From: Rostratula benghalensis
Lineage: Eukaryota > Chordata > Aves > Charadriiformes > Rostratulidae
DNA length: 64,000 nucleotides
Assembly: GCA_013399305.1 (NCBI GenBank)
Contig: VXAI01000162.1
Span: forward strand, 438,113 to 502,112
Direction of reading: 5' to 3'
The position numbers and the translations under genes are program-made. A model generated the notes under the pieces. The model worked only from the letters and a program-made list of their open reading frames with translations. It did not search any database and was not told the DNA's origin. This document shows positions 49,195-63,356 of this stretch, piece by piece; the first letter of the stretch is position 1, and every line of letters starts with the position of its first letter.

Positions 49195-50779
49195 CCCTGG
49201 GAGAAATTAAAAACCACTTCATTCAAACATATGCAGTATTCCAGCTCCCTGACCTATTTAAGACCTATTTAGCTTTTTCCTAGACTCAATTACTTCAGAG
49301 CAGGCGTTCAGCGAAGTGTGTAAGGACTTAGCTCCAAAACTGACATTTAACATTATATTCTGGCTTCACGTGATGAATTTTGGTTTTGTGCCACATAGTG
49401 CAGTTAGTTACTAGAAAGGTTGGGTTTTGTTGGTTTGAGGGTTTTTTTCTCCCATAAAGGAATTTATAGAGACAAATGAAAATAAAAGAAATCAACAATT
49501 TTCTAATTAACAGGTATATGAACATGGTTATCCTAACATTTTGATTAGATTCAGTTTTCCTGAATATCTATCTTCCCACCATCAGTTTATACAGGAAAGG
49601 ATATTTTTTTTCTTATAATCTGTTGAAAAGAAATAAAATTACAGACTGATAAACATCATTGATTTAAAGGGACAAAGACCACATCTATCTCAAAAGCTAT
49701 AAAATTATTGCAAACAGATATGTTTATTTTAGAATAAATCTAAGGTATGAGTGTTCCACCTTTCTCATGGTAAGAAAACTGTCTTAATAATTCAATAATC
49801 ATATTCTTTTTCTGCCAGGATAATGTCATTCATGTCTACACTCAAAGTCACAATACTGAACAAATATCTCTTGGGATTTTGTCAATGATATCTGCTTTTC
49901 TCCATTGATTTTATAGATAGTTAAACATTAGCTTTAAAAGGACTGGGTCATAAAACTGGAAATGCCTTACTCCAACAGAATCTCCATTAGACTGTTTTTA
50001 CTACTAAATAAGAGACTCTGGCACAGATTATGAGGTTTTGCTTTCCAGCCAGTGCTGCACTCCTTGCACATCTTTTATGTTAGTGGCAGGCAGGTAGTTT
50101 GGTGGACTAATGAGAGATGGAAATACTGAACCTCATCTTGGGCATAAACTGGCTGAGAGTTCTCAAAAAAATTACATCTCTGAATGAATACGAAAAGCCT
50201 GAGCAGGATCTCCTCATTATCCTCCTAAAGAGGTTAACATTTGTCCATTCCAAAACTTTCTCATCAGTAAGAACATGATTGGTCTTCCTCTTATATTTCT
50301 GTGATGACTTTCCTAGAAATCAATCTTTACTCCAATTGCTGTATTAGTAAACAATATAGGTATTGCCAGTGCAGCTGCTTGTCATCAAAAAGTTATCTTC
50401 CCTAACTCATGCAGTTCTGGAATGGAAAGGGGATCTCTTTTATGAAAGCCTTGTTTCCATATACTGCACTTTTATAAAATTATGGTTAACCATGTTAACC
50501 CATAAGTTAGCCCATAAGCTAAGTTAACAATAGGTCTAAATATGTTAGATAATTTTAGATCTAGTCATAATACTGGGAATCATTATCACTGTGCTATACA
50601 GCTCCTAATACATGCCATCAAAAGAAAACTAACACTAGGAGCAGCTTATAGAAAAAGGGGTGGGAAAATGATAGTTTCTATACTTAATTTATCCAAAGGG
50701 ATGAGAATCAGCTGCCAAATGTGAAAATTGTGATAGGCTCAGAGCTCTGGATGACAGGGGTGAAAAAAATCTCAACTAT

Positions 50780-51560
50780 ATGAAATCTAGTAAGACCTTT
50801 GATATGATGTCACATTGAAAAGTTGTTCATTTAACCAAGGACACACAGATCACTAGATAAATTAGTAAATTAGTTGAGCTCAGTAAATAAATCCATAAAT
50901 TAACTAAGAGACTAGAAAAAATCAAGGGGCAATACGTTAAGGAGAAAGGAAAGTTTCACCAGGCATGTTGAACATAGGTAGGAAACAGATTCTTCCAGAT
51001 CGTTCTTGAAATTGACTTTATCATTTTCATTGTAGGACTCTCACACTAAAAATTGGGAGCTGTAGATGGTATGTGAACATGATGTAAAGCCTGAAGATAA
51101 TCAATACTGATATCAATATCAAAGGCTGGACTAGTGAAATGGGAAGAAGTATAGAAGTAAGAAATGTTAGATCACGCATTTAGAGACCTGTACAAGAAAA
51201 TTGATATAATGAACCGAAAATTTAGCAGCCTAAAATGGCAAAGAAAAGAAAACAGTTATGTTTCCCTGGATCCTCTGAGTTGTCAGTTGTCAGCAAAAGC
51301 AAATATAATCCTTTTCAGCTAAGAAACTATTAGTTCTGCCATCTGTCCTACTGAGAATTTGAGTACATAATTCTGATGAACTCATTGAAGAAAGATGAAC
51401 AATGTTTCAAACAGATATAAAGGAGATCACATGGGCTTAAGAAGATAAAGAAAGAAGCCAGAAAAACAAGTCTTGCCTCACTTAGTGAAACAAAGGCTTA
51501 GAAATTATATGATTCATGGCCCTGTACTCCTTCTACTGGAAAAAGAAGTGAACAATGAAA
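50780..51560 (+). mobile_element. Very old, decayed CR1 LINE (RT region)
   Basis: At 50786-50815 the plus strand reads SSKTFDMMSH, close to the SKAFDTVSH motif of CR1 reverse transcriptases. About 350 bp later, AATGTTAGATCACGCATTTAGAGACCT-like sequence (near 51165) resembles the CR1 'cat-gca-ctt-agg-g' block after the RT core. Near 51415-51520 the order CAGATATAAAGGAG, AAGAAGATAAAG and TTAGTGAAACAAAGGCTTAG fits the CR1 C-terminal part. The order and spacing agree with CR1 on the plus strand, but divergence is high and frames are broken throughout. Boundaries are rough. Confidence 0.5.
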
Positions 51561-54341
51561 ACTTAAGTGCCATTCCCTGTGATTAAAACCAGATATATAC
51601 TGTCTATTCTTCTTTGTTGTCTTCTATTGAAGAGAGAATTCCAGAGAGAAGAGTAAGTCAAAGGCAGGTGGTTTTGGCCTGACGAAATGATCCCCAGGCA
51701 GTCATTCCACCCAACATCACTTAAAGTGCGGCTTCTCTAGAAAGCTATTTTTTGCCCTGTGCTACTAGCATCTTGGGGCTTTCACTCTTCAGCTGTGCCT
51801 ACCATAAGCTGAATCACAGTGTAAATGTCTAATCATGTTCAACTAATGTCATGCATTCAGATTGCAGAACTCTCAGCTAGTCACCTAAGGCTTCCTTTAT
51901 AGTCAACAGAAAGAAGTGGGACTTAACAGACACAATTTATCAGCCTTAACTTAAATTCATGCTGCAGCATCAGATCAATGGCATCCCAAAAGGGCATATG
52001 AAGGATCATCTGAGAAATGGACTTGTAAAATACAGTAATTGAGATGAATCTCACTTTATGTTTCTAATATACATGTTAAAACAGAGGCTGTGTGTAGTAC
52101 TGGATTCCCCACATCCCACAGACTCAGGAGAAAATGAAAGCCATTCTGTGATAGAGATGCAGACAGAACTCAGGACAGACGTGGTTTGAGCCATTTATTT
52201 AGAACACATTATAGGAAGAACTGCACGTGTTATCTGCAATTCTCACAGGGCAAAAAAAAATAGCTTCAGAATGAATGTAAGGCCTGAATTTGTTTACGGA
52301 GTCATTTTATCATCATAAGCTATCATCATGAGGCTATGACTGAAATCAGTTTATATGAATCAGCAAATCCAGAGCAATGAATGTAGCTAGGCATTCACTT
52401 TGGGACAGTATTATGCCCCTTAAAATTTTGTTTACAGCTTGGCATTCTGAAGCATCATATAAAATCAACGGCCTTCACTGTTCTCTATGCAGGGTTCTAA
52501 AATGCCATGAAACACTGTGATGAGCAAGAATAAATGCTACCCAATTAACTTCATTTATAGACACATTCTGTCCTTGCAAGCCCATTACATACAGATTATT
52601 CTTTTGATATTTTCCTTCTTTTATGCACAGACAGCAAAGGCATGAACATTTTTCAGTCTGTACCTGTGATTGCAAATTATTTTAACCTCCTTTTGTTAGC
52701 TGCATGTAAACATCAATGCTAATGACTGTGGGTTGACAGACGAGCAAATAAATGGAAACTTTCCTCTGCTATTAACAGTTGTTTAATCAACTCTAAGATG
52801 AATTAAAAATGACATCTGAAAAATATAGTCAGTTAATATTGTAAGAATCATCCATAAGAGTAATTGTTCCTTTGTGCATGCATATAGAATGTAGGTTACT
52901 GGAACTCTCATTTCACATTGTGTTTTCTGAATTCAGTACAAAACAAAATAATCACAATTATTACTGTGAAATGAGCACATCCAGCTACATACCCCTGTAG
53001 ATAAAAGTGATTACATGGATAACTCAACATTATCTCTTTCAAGTTTCTTGGGAGGTTGTAAAGACAGATTTTTCTGACATTTTGTTTTCTGTTTTGAGTA
53101 GCACATGAATTTGCCATAGACAATTTATTTTGCTGAGTTAATTTCATGTAATATCCTATGAACTTCTGAAAGAAAAATTGTGGGTTTGTGAACACTGATT
53201 ACCCAAGTTACCTGTGCTACATTTAATTGAATAAAATCCCAGATGCTAATAAATAAGGTAGCTATTCTTAAAGTGATACTCCTTGAATTTCAAACATCAC
53301 CTTTTAGTGAATGAAGTGCATTAATGTACTACTTTATGCCATTACAAAATATGACATGCATCAGAGTAGTATATGACATCTGAAATGGAAAAAAAAATAT
53401 CTTCAGCCTCATTTTAGTATTTTAATCATATAATTATAATTACTATAATATTTTAAAATGTTTTTTTATATACTTCAATATACCTAAGAGTTCAGCTATC
53501 AAAATAAAATGTCAATGTGAGATACTACTGTACTGTTGTAGAGCAATATATCTCCATAGGCAAAATGACCCAGGCATTTAAATCCTCTGAAATCAATAAC
53601 AAAGTGCTTGTTTATGTCATCTGAGGAGTTGATGTAATATATAAAAGTCATAAATAACAGTATTCAATTGTCTTATCTCTCTTAAGTTGTCTAGTTAATA
53701 ATGACCTCATATATTTAAAACCTAACAATTTGTATTCCTTGCATTTTGTGAGATGAATACTCTGGCTTTTTTAAAAGAATGCTTGTCAGAGAGCAGAATG
53801 CATCATAGAGGGTTAGTAATTTGCTTTTTTAAATTTGCTAAAATCATCAGCTCTTTAGCTTTGAAGAACTGAAAGAGTAACTGGGCTTCTGATACAAACC
53901 CAAATGGATTTGCATACTCATTTCTCACTTATCCAGATTTTATGTTGATCTAAGATTTGGGATGACTGGCTTTGGTAGGATTTTTCTTACATTCTGAGTG
54001 CAAGGATTTTTTTCACCATAAAGTATTTGCTGATTAATGGGAAGAAATTTAGAAAAAAAATCCTTTATCTTGTAAATAAATTATTGAAGAATAGATGATT
54101 CAAGATTCTGCTCATCACAGAAAATAAAAAAATGAGAAACATTTTGATGTCCTGAACTGACTGTAGTAAAGTTATTGCTATATCTTAAATCCAGGAAGGT
54201 TTTCCACATGTGCTTTAAGATTTGGTGTTATGCTTATTAAGAAAATGGTAATGGATGTAAAATTTAATGTATTATCTAACTTCCATCATTACTCTGCTGC
54301 TTTTGTACAATTGTCCCAAGTTTTAATGTTAAGTACATGTC

Positions 54342-54372
<31 letters not shown>

Positions 54373-54385
54373 GAGAGAGGGAAGA
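54342..54385. repeat. Poly(A) tract (25 A) with GA-rich tail
   Basis: A run of 25 A followed by GAGAAAGAGAGAGGGAAG. This is low-complexity purine sequence. Confidence 0.85.
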
Positions 54386-56561
54386 AAACAAAATAAACCA
54401 TAGATCAAGTCAGTTGCACTCATATTTTATAGGAGATCAGAACTGAATTCTAAATGAATTCTTCTTTGATCTCACCTCTTGCCCAGGTTATCCTGCCTAG
54501 AAACTATATAGCCAGGAAGAAATGCAAATCAATGATGATCAAAGAGTATGGGCCATTGGTTTGGAAAAGAGGAAAGACTTCCTTTTCTCAGCTTCTTTTC
54601 AGTTCTTATTTACAACTGGTAACAGCTGGAAATTATGTTTAACACAATCAACTACAACTGTGGAATTCAAGCGTTAAATTGTTATACTTGCCTTTCACAC
54701 CTGGAAATGCGATTTTAAAGTCATCTGAGATAAAACAAAAAATGAATTGGTAGATGGATCCAATGACTACTTTTAGCCATAGTGGAAAAATATCTATCTT
54801 TCAAGAAAAATTGGGAATTTTCTTCAGACAAATCCCAGAAATAAAATAAAATTTATCATTTATCTCAGCACTGTTAGCACAAAGTACGAGCTTACAGCAG
54901 AGATGACCATATTAATATGAGCACCATGACTCGACTCATGTTTTAGTTTCTTCCTATAAGATAGAGATACACTTTCAAATACACCAGATGCACCAAGAGG
55001 AGCAGCAATTTGGTTTCCAAAACATGCTTTCAAATTTCTATTACACTTAGTATCTGGACAAGATTACGATAACAAAATATTTACTCCACAGAAGTCAGGA
55101 CCAGCTTTCCAGTACCTCTCAATAGTGTAATTTACCTGGTCTGCAGTTAAAAAAAGACAATTTATAAAGAAAATTTGTTTCTTATAATTCTCTCAGGATT
55201 TTAAACAACTGCAGGGACTTTGCTATTGGTACATAAACCCAGCATGAAACACTACAGATCCAAAGGAAAATGTTTCAGAATGTTGTAAGAACACCGGGAT
55301 ATCATGGAAACTCTTCTGTGACCTTCACAACAGTTAAAAAAAGTAACAGCTGCTGCAATTAAGGAGTCCAGTGGAAGCAAAGTGGCAAAAATCTCTGTGC
55401 ATCCTTTTTGATCTCTGTACTGTCCTGATGCAGAGATTAATAAGTGTGTGGACTGAATTCTATCACTTGTGATGTTGAGTTTCAGAAGACATTTCATTAT
55501 ACTTATCTGCAAGATAATTAACACTTTGGGTCATGCTGCTGCCATTGGCTCTGACTTTAAGATAACTACTTGGTCCATTATCTTGTATGGGATGCATTAT
55601 GTTTTCTTCTATGAAAATGGATTTCTACATCAACAAATCTCTGGACGTCAAAATCACACTTCTGCTCATTGCTTTAGTTGTACTCTAAAGAACATTGATG
55701 ATACAGTTCTGCTTTTTTAAAAGGATATATAAATTACGCTTTGTTAAAAATATTACAAGTTAGAAAAACTCTGACAAGTCATAAAAACACGGAAAAGTGT
55801 ACAGAATATATGCAAATCCTAAGCAGCTCTTTCAACATCTACCTAAATTAATAACAATCTTTATCTTCAAGTTTCTCTTGTTTTGATGATTTTAATTAAT
55901 TTTGATTTTTTTTAATTGCTAAGGAATTTAAAATTACACTTTTTTTAATTTCAGTTGCATTTAAAGTGAACCCTGGAATTACTCTATCTTGTGTTATTTT
56001 CTTTAGTCTTCTTTTTTATATTTTCTCTGTTCCACATCTTGGATTTTTTTATTACATGCAAAACAGTCAAAAATCTATCCAGAAGTATTAGACATAGTCA
56101 TTCTCCACATGGTAACTGAACAGTTAGTGTATTTTGTAGCTGCTTAATTGTGAGTAGTGTTCAGCTAGCTATCAAAACTAATACCTCTATTACTTTCTAA
56201 ACCTCACCCTGAGATGCCACAGCTGAGACTTTGTGCAGGCAGTGCCTGAATCATAGTTATTACTGCCAAGGATGATTTCAGATGTGCTGAATACATGTGC
56301 CTTCATGCACAACTCAAATTTAGAAAATATGATCTCTTACTGCCACTTGTAAATACAAAAAAAAAAAAAAAAATTGCAAGTCCTTCTAAAAAAATATAGA
56401 GACCTGTCCTTACAGATAGTCATAATCCAGAACTTATTTCTGAATTTAATAGCAGGAGGTGTAATCTATCTAAATTGTCTTGAAGTACCAAAATTTAGGA
56501 ATTTAGGCCACTGATGTCATGGATTGTCCTGGCGTGTGATTCAATGTGTTTTCCCTCTATC

Positions 56562-56575
56562 TCACTAGGTGGCAG
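56562..56575 (+). promoter_or_regulatory. CTCF-like core motif (best match)
   Basis: TCACTAGGTGGCAG fits 13 of 14 positions of the CTCF core CCASYAGRKGGCRS; only the first base differs. It lies in a locally CpG-bearing stretch (CCGG and ACCGGT within 60 bp). Confidence 0.4.
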
Positions 56576-58620
56576 ACTCAAGTGGCTCCGGTTTGAAAAG
56601 CTCATCCTTTCACCGGTCAGAAGGGAGTTTCATTACTATGTAAAATATCGTTCAAATTCCAAACGTAAATGGTTTTTTAAGACATCCACTTAAGCTGAAC
56701 CAATTCATGATTACTCAGCCCCAGGTTACTGTGTATTATTTAACAGAGCAACTTCCCAAGACAGTTTATTACCTCTGGTGGATTCTTGGCATGTGTCCAC
56801 TTCACAAACCCTGTGCAAAAGACACACTCTCTACTATGTCTTACACCAAATAGTCAGCCTTACCCTTAAAAAAGCTAAACATACTTTCGTTATTTTGTTG
56901 AGGGCTTTCAATCTCATGTGTAGAAAGACTGGCCCTAAATTATACTGGAAAAATAAAAGTAACTGTGGCTACTCTCTTAGCTGGGGAGGGGGGGGGAAAG
57001 CAACATTTTTTTTAAAAGCATTATTCAGGGTTTAAAAAATCTTCAAAAGGAAACTCATTCTGGACTTAAAACAAAGGAGGATTAATAAATCAGTTCCTTG
57101 CAAAGACTGTGGGTTTGAAAAGATGTAGTGATAATTTAGTGCTCCCATGCTCCCACACCAGGCCTGCAACCATTATCTGATAAACAGGTTTGAAGCTGAG
57201 GATTTTGTAAGTTTCAAATGTGCCCAGACTCCCATTATTGCTAATGGAAGCTACCTACACGCTCTCATTTTATTTTTTTTTTTGTAAATTTCCTTGAAAC
57301 GTACATTATCTAAAGCACTTAGCACTGTGGTAGCTAATAGCAAACACGATTTAAACAGAGAAGCACTAATAATGTGTAAAAGGGATCTCAGTTTGTCTGC
57401 TCAATGTGACTCCCTGCTTCCGCCATCTTCACTCATATTTTTTTTTCGTGATGTGAAACATTTTAATTTACACTGAATATATAAATGATACAAAAAAGCA
57501 AAATCACCATGAGGAATAGCTTATTGTTCAGCTGGGGAAAGTACTAACATTTATGGTCGGGGCTCGAATGTTTCCTGTTGCTTATTTTAAAATTATGTAT
57601 CTTTGCTGGCAACAGAAATTTATAACATTATCAGTGAGACAGGAGCCTGACCCTGTTTGTTTAAGCAGACAAGAACTGTCCTACCAGTCTCAGCCAGCCT
57701 GGACCAAGGAGCTCTGTCTGCATGGGGAATCTCTTTCTAGTAATATAGGGAGTTACCCAAAAATCCTTATACAGCTTGTGAAACATTTTCTTCAGCCAAG
57801 CTTCATGATTAGAAGTGAATTAAAACCTTGTATCGTTAACAAGAAAATATGCTGAGGTTTTACGTGTTCATTTCATTTTGTCCCAGAGAGAACAGGTTAG
57901 TGCAATGTCTCTAGACATAGCAACAGAGACAAGTTACTTCATCACCTGCAAGTAGTCATGTCTTCATGACACCACATTTTTTCAAAAAATTTTATGTGAA
58001 TATACTTCGCTTACACGCGTGTATGTATGCCTCCTCCTAGTACACGCTTTTATCTCTGATCTTCCCATTTTCTGAAGGCAGGTAAAAGTCAGCAATCCTT
58101 CCTCCCAAAGCCATGACTAATGTCCCTTGCATGGCTCAGCAGAGATGGTAGTCTTTTATTGCATGGCATCTTGCCACGTAAATCTTTGTAAGACCATCAC
58201 ACAGGCTGGGCTGGCAGGCTTATTTCCCCTCAAAGAACACCGCATGACTCTTTAAAGAAGCACGATGTGGGAACTATGTGAGAGTGGAAAAGAAGTGCAA
58301 AGACAAAAGGTTGTTTATTCAAAAGAATTGTGTATTCTTTTATAACATACAAGAATGTGGTTTGATTCAAAGTGCAATGATTAAGCACATATTGTCTAGT
58401 GTAAGTTATTTTCAAGTCATATTCATGAAAAGTGCATCTTTGCATCTTAGCCCAAATAAGTGGATAATCTCAGGATATGCACAGCTATTTACAAAGATAA
58501 CTTCTCAGATGAGACGTTGTTGCTGCCGGAAATATACAAAAAAGAGAAACAAAATGTCTAATTTCTGGAGTCTTATTTGAGGTATCTTTTTTAGTACAAC
58601 TATGTTTATTTGCCAAAGAA

Positions 58621-58667
58621 GATCATACTCTCTCTGTAAGAAAGACTACACTCTCTCTGTAAGGAGA
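58621..58667. repeat. Imperfect 23/24-bp tandem duplication
   Basis: Units of about 23 and 24 bp share ACTCTCTCTGTAAG with a few differences around it. Confidence 0.7.
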
Positions 58668-61600
58668 AGAAACAATGTGAGGCCATATCTTTATTCAAAA
58701 AAACAAGTCTGTTTAGTCTGTTTTTGCCGTCAGTTCTGTGCTTAAAAGAAGGTGTCTCTTTTTTTCTCTTGGCTGTCCCACAGCAGCACTTACACTGTTT
58801 CCCTCACTGCTGAGTTGTTTTCAGACCCATGTAAAAATGCCCTGGCTTCATACTTGCTTACACATGGATACGGATATATAAGCACATGCACTGCTTTGTT
58901 CATTTTAAATTTAAGTATTGCAGTTATCGCCTGCATTTATGCAAAAGAAAATTTCTTCAGCTACTTGGGCCAGCATCTGTTCAAAACTTGGGATGCTGAC
59001 CTGTGTCTGGGCACAAGTCTCCTAACATCTCAGGCAACAATAAAGAAAAAGCACTTAACTGCACCCTCAGGTAGCTTACCTAAAAAACAGGGGTTAACAA
59101 GCTATTTTATGCATGAGACTGACAGCAACTTCTTTTAACACCACAATTTCCATCTTTCAATCTCTCCACAATAACTGTCCAAAGCCATGTATTTAAAAGC
59201 TGTTACTGATTTTGCAAAACAGGTGAAATACATCTGTATGAAATTCAGCCAGCCTACAACAAAATAGCTGATCAAATTTTTGTTTCATTATTACGTTAAA
59301 AGGAAAAGAGATTTACTGAAACTGACAAAGAGGCATTTTCTTATGAAAAAAAATGTCTCTTGCTTTCATTTGTATCGCTTACTACTTCTGTGGAATAACA
59401 GTGGGAAGAAGAAAGGTCACGAGGCATTTGTCAGTTACATTGCTTAGCTCTCACTTTGTCTTTTATTTAGAATCAGTCATTTACTATGGTGGCATGCATG
59501 TGTGCCTAAAGTGAACACTGGAGGACTCCTCATCTGTTCTGTCCCTGTTCTTCTATTTCATGTACCGCTATGACAGTTTGATCTCCATCCTACCTTTTAA
59601 GTCCTTATACTTCCACAGAAAGCAGTGGTCTCTGGGAATATCTGCTGGTTTGGGGAAGTTTTTCATAGCCCAGCTATGCTGGAGCTGTCTTTATGATGCC
59701 ATATAAACTTTTATGCTTTTTGAGGAAGAATATTTCTGCACGGGATAATCTTTTGACTACTAGGTTGAGGTGGACTGAGACATGGACCCACAGGGAAACA
59801 ACAGTAATTTACTGTTATCAGTGTTAAAATGTAATACGATGAACTGTAGCTGCAAAACTATTATTTTCATAGATCATTTGCTTTTTAGTGTTTATTTTAT
59901 TTTTTTACTGTCTTAAGAGACCCCAATCTTGGTTACGGAATTAAACTAATTCCTTGCTGATATTCTAGCTCTCTACTTTGATACTGGTTTTAATTAATCA
60001 TCAAAGAGTCTTGCAATATCTTAGCATTCAGATGTTCGTCAAGATTCTTTACCTCAAATATAAGCAAAAATCCTGTACTAAAAAAAAAATGGAAATAAAC
60101 AAAAAGGGATTGGAAAAATTAAAATATTTGACCAATAATTGTTAAAAGTCAGTTTTTAAAAAGGTAGTTAAAAATGGGCCTAAACTATTTGTTAATAATA
60201 CTTAAGTTAGGAATGAGAAAGCACGAAACAAATTTACCTTTTGTTATATTCACATTTACATCACACATTTTTTCAGTTTGTCCAGGACATGCTAAACCCT
60301 CCTCTTCAGCACATCCATGAAAGCCAGACACTTTCATGATCTCATTTCAGACCTTAGTATCTCTTGTTCTATTGCTTTACAGCTGAGGACTCTGGAAAAT
60401 TGTTTAGAGGACATGGATGAGAATTGCTTTGTGTCTAGAAGCAACAATTTGGCAGTGAAAGAGAAAAGAACAAGGTTATTAGAAAGTAATCAAGAAAGAG
60501 ATCATAATCAGAAAGTTGTTTTTATCCCTTTGAGTCTTGCTTTATTGATTTTCCATTCTCAGCAACCAAACTGCAATACAATACACTTTCTACCGACAAG
60601 TAATACTATACTTCCTGTGACACCTTGGACATCAGAAATTCTGGAAATATAAGTTCTCCACCTAGTCAGTGATAGAACCAGCCAAAATCCCTCTGCTATG
60701 CCAAGTGACAGGATCATCTTCTCACTGGAAGACAAAGTCATAGCAAACATCCTGTAAAATAAGCTATCTCACAAGGACTGAAATCAACACATTTATTTCT
60801 ATGACTACCACTGATGTTTTTGTATTATCTATTGTGCTACTCTGGTAGGAAAACCTGGCAGAAGATGAGATCAACTTTTATCCTTCAAAGAATTGTTGTC
60901 ATTCTATTCTGAGAGCTTTAAAGAATTAGTTGTCCCGCCTGCTCTTTGAAAATGTCATTACTTGGCTTTAATTGCCTTTTTTGTTCTTCTTTCTCTATTC
61001 TTAAAAATCCGTTAAGCCAAAAAAGTCAGTCTTACAAGCCATCCCATTTCCAAGGGCCAGTAATTGCCTGATATCTTGTCATGGTCTCCTTATTTGTGCC
61101 TATAATATACAGAATTAATCAGTGGTGCTAGGGAGAAGTCCATCTGGGCCCCAATCTATTTAGAGAGCAGTGATCCGAGACTGGACCTACATAGATATAT
61201 ACATACGTTTTCACATGCTGCCATCCCCTGTTAAACCAGAGCATCCTCAGGGCTGGAGCCAATGTGCTAGATAACACTGGGATCATGCAGATCAAACATG
61301 TTGTTAGATGTTCAGTCTGCTATAGACATAATTGTTATTGTAAGAGTTTCTTAATTAAATATTAAATGAATTAAATGGAGTATTATGAGAGACAATGAAA
61401 CCCTTCACATTAAGCTATCGACCTGCTTCTCAAACACACTTTTCCTGATGGAATTTCTCTGAATTGCATGTCTCTTTTGTCTCTTGCTATTTTAAAGTTA
61501 CTCTATTTAATTTTTCAGTACTGCATTCTATCCATTTTTTCATCTTATTGTTACTTAAAATACATTTTTTTCTCTCTTTCACAACCTGCTTTTGTTTGTT

Positions 61601-61934
61601 GTGGTGGTGGTGCTGTTGTCTGGAGACAAGGAAATTCACAGAAAACAGAACAAAGCCAGTCAGATTAAAACATATAAATAGTTATTTAAGATAATGTCTC
61701 GCAGTCAATACTGAATCTACAATAGGTACAGTATCCACATCCCTAAAGATTGTTGCATCAGTAAGGCAATTTTAGCATGTGAACATACAATCAACTGTCA
61801 ATGATGAAAATTTAAATCCATCGCTTATCTTGCAATTAGAACTGGCCTATGGATAAAATTGTGATTGAGACTCTCCTGATGCCTCTCTTGCCCTGATAAT
61901 CATTCCTGCATCCTTGCACACATCATTATGTATT

Positions 61935-62150
61935 AGAGCAGATTGAGATTGGATATTAGGAATAGGTTCTTTACTATGAGGGTGGTTGAACACTGGAACA
62001 AGTTGCCCAGGGAGATATTCAAGGTGAGGATCGACAAGGCCTTGACTAACCTGGTGTAGTCAGGGGTGTCCCTGCTGACTGCAGGGAGGTTGGACTAGAT
62101 GACCCTAGACATCCCTTCTATGGGGCCTGGACCATTGAATGATTCTATGG
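61935..62150 (+). mobile_element. CR1 LINE 3'-end fragment
   Basis: The plus strand reads LRLDIRNRFFTMRVVEHWNK and LPREI, then FKVRIDKALTNLV and a stop, the last part of the CR1 polyprotein. The CR1 3' tail follows (GACTGCAGGGAGGTTGGACT, ATGACCCTAGACATCCCTTC), ending near GAATGATTCTATGG. It has the opposite orientation to the CR1 copies at 17-20, 33-36 and 45 kb. The short terminal frame is nearly intact, apart from a small gap after LPREI. Confidence 0.92.
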
Positions 62151-62491
62151 TTATGTGTATACACAAAGACTTTTTTCATTTTGTAAAATGGGAGAATGAA
62201 TGCCTTCTGATCTCACGTGGTACTGGGAGTTTAGGGGTAATTCTGTGTTTTAAATTTGATTTGAGAATCATGGATTCCAGCTAAACAAACGAAATTACTG
62301 TGAGTGGCCCACATCAACGAGGACCTTAAATTGCTGTCACCAGGCCTCTACTAATGACTTATGAAGTTATATACGTGTATATGAAAAGTGTATCTCTATA
62401 AATAACAGGATGTACACAGGTGACGCAAAGTAGTTTAAAAAAATCCAGAATCATATTCTGACCTCTCACTAGTTTTACAATGTAGAATTGC

Positions 62492-62495
<4 letters not shown>

Positions 62496-62523
<28 letters not shown>
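62496..62523. repeat. (TA)14 microsatellite
   Basis: Uninterrupted alternating TA followed by an A run; probably length-variable. Confidence 0.95.
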
Positions 62524-62528
<5 letters not shown>

Positions 62529-63332
62529 AATCAGCTGGTTTTTTTGTGACCACCAGTAAGTTATAGTATTCGTATATGCTGTTGAAAAACAGCAGTTAGT
62601 GTAAGATACTGTTGGATGCTTTATTCATCAGGAACAGCCATTATCAAAGCTGCACTACATAATTTTACAAAGATAAACTAAATATGCTGTTGCTTAATTT
62701 CCTATTAGCTAAATACAGGATGTATGAGTTACTGATTGTTTAAAGGAATGAGAGACGCTGGACAAGCTTGTGCAGTCTTGCTTCATTTCATGCACAGATA
62801 ATAAAACACAGAGTTCTTAAAAGTTGCTAGCTAGTTAGATGGGGAGATACCCACAAGTACAAATTACTGTTCTATTTGTTTGCTGTGAATGCCCCCTTCT
62901 CTATTCCTTTCAGGACTTCTCAAGAGTAAGGGAAAAAATTAAAAATAATTCCTAAATTTTACTTGTTAGATGTTTCTTTTAATTTTCCATTGGCAAATTT
63001 ATACTAAAATCCTTCTTTAAGGCTTTTTTTTAATTTTTTGCTGTTGTTGTCCTAAAATTTTTGAGATTGGCAGAAAAGTATTATTCCAACAGAAGAAAAA
63101 AATCAAAGTGCTTATTTAAAGAATGTCAATACAAATTTTTTTTTGCCTTTTTTTTAATAGAAGCTCGTGATTTCTTTTTACTTAATGTATCTATAAAAAG
63201 CCGGTACTTATTCATCATTGCCTAGTTCTGAACATACAACACGGGATGCAAGTTGCAGTACTGCATACTGCCCAGTTTCATTGTTGTTAAGTTAGTTTAC
63301 TTGAACTTCCTAAATTTCTTTTTGTCCTTTTC

Positions 63333-63356
63333 TTTTTTTTTTTTTTTTTTTTTTTT
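63333..63356. repeat. Poly(T) tract, 24 T
   Basis: A T run after a CTTTTTGTCCTTTTC pyrimidine stretch. It could be the reversed tail of a retroposed sequence on the minus strand, but nothing recognisable lies beside it. Confidence 0.85.

Larger units (their letters stand above)
45886..50779. other. Mostly gene-free AT-rich sequence
   Basis: No certain gene. An exon-like minus-strand stretch (46253-46463), an (AAAAC)n repeat, an AP-1-like cluster and two CTCF-like cores are listed separately. Short repeats with GTTAAC ends occur at about 50487-50530. Confidence 0.45.
51561..61934. other. Gene-free AT-rich sequence
   Basis: No gene is supported. The longest frame (58752-59138, 128 codons) is rich in hydrophobic residues, lacks a recognised domain and has no splice context that I trust. 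A-runs lie at 54342-54366 and 56357-56373. A CTCF-like core lies at 56562 and a 23/24-bp imperfect tandem repeat at 58621-58667. Confidence 0.5.

Noticed and set aside
58752..59138. A 128-codon plus-strand frame
   Set aside because: Composition is hydrophobic and typical of chance frames in AT-rich DNA. There is no recognised domain, no convincing splice or promoter context, and no CpG or GC change.
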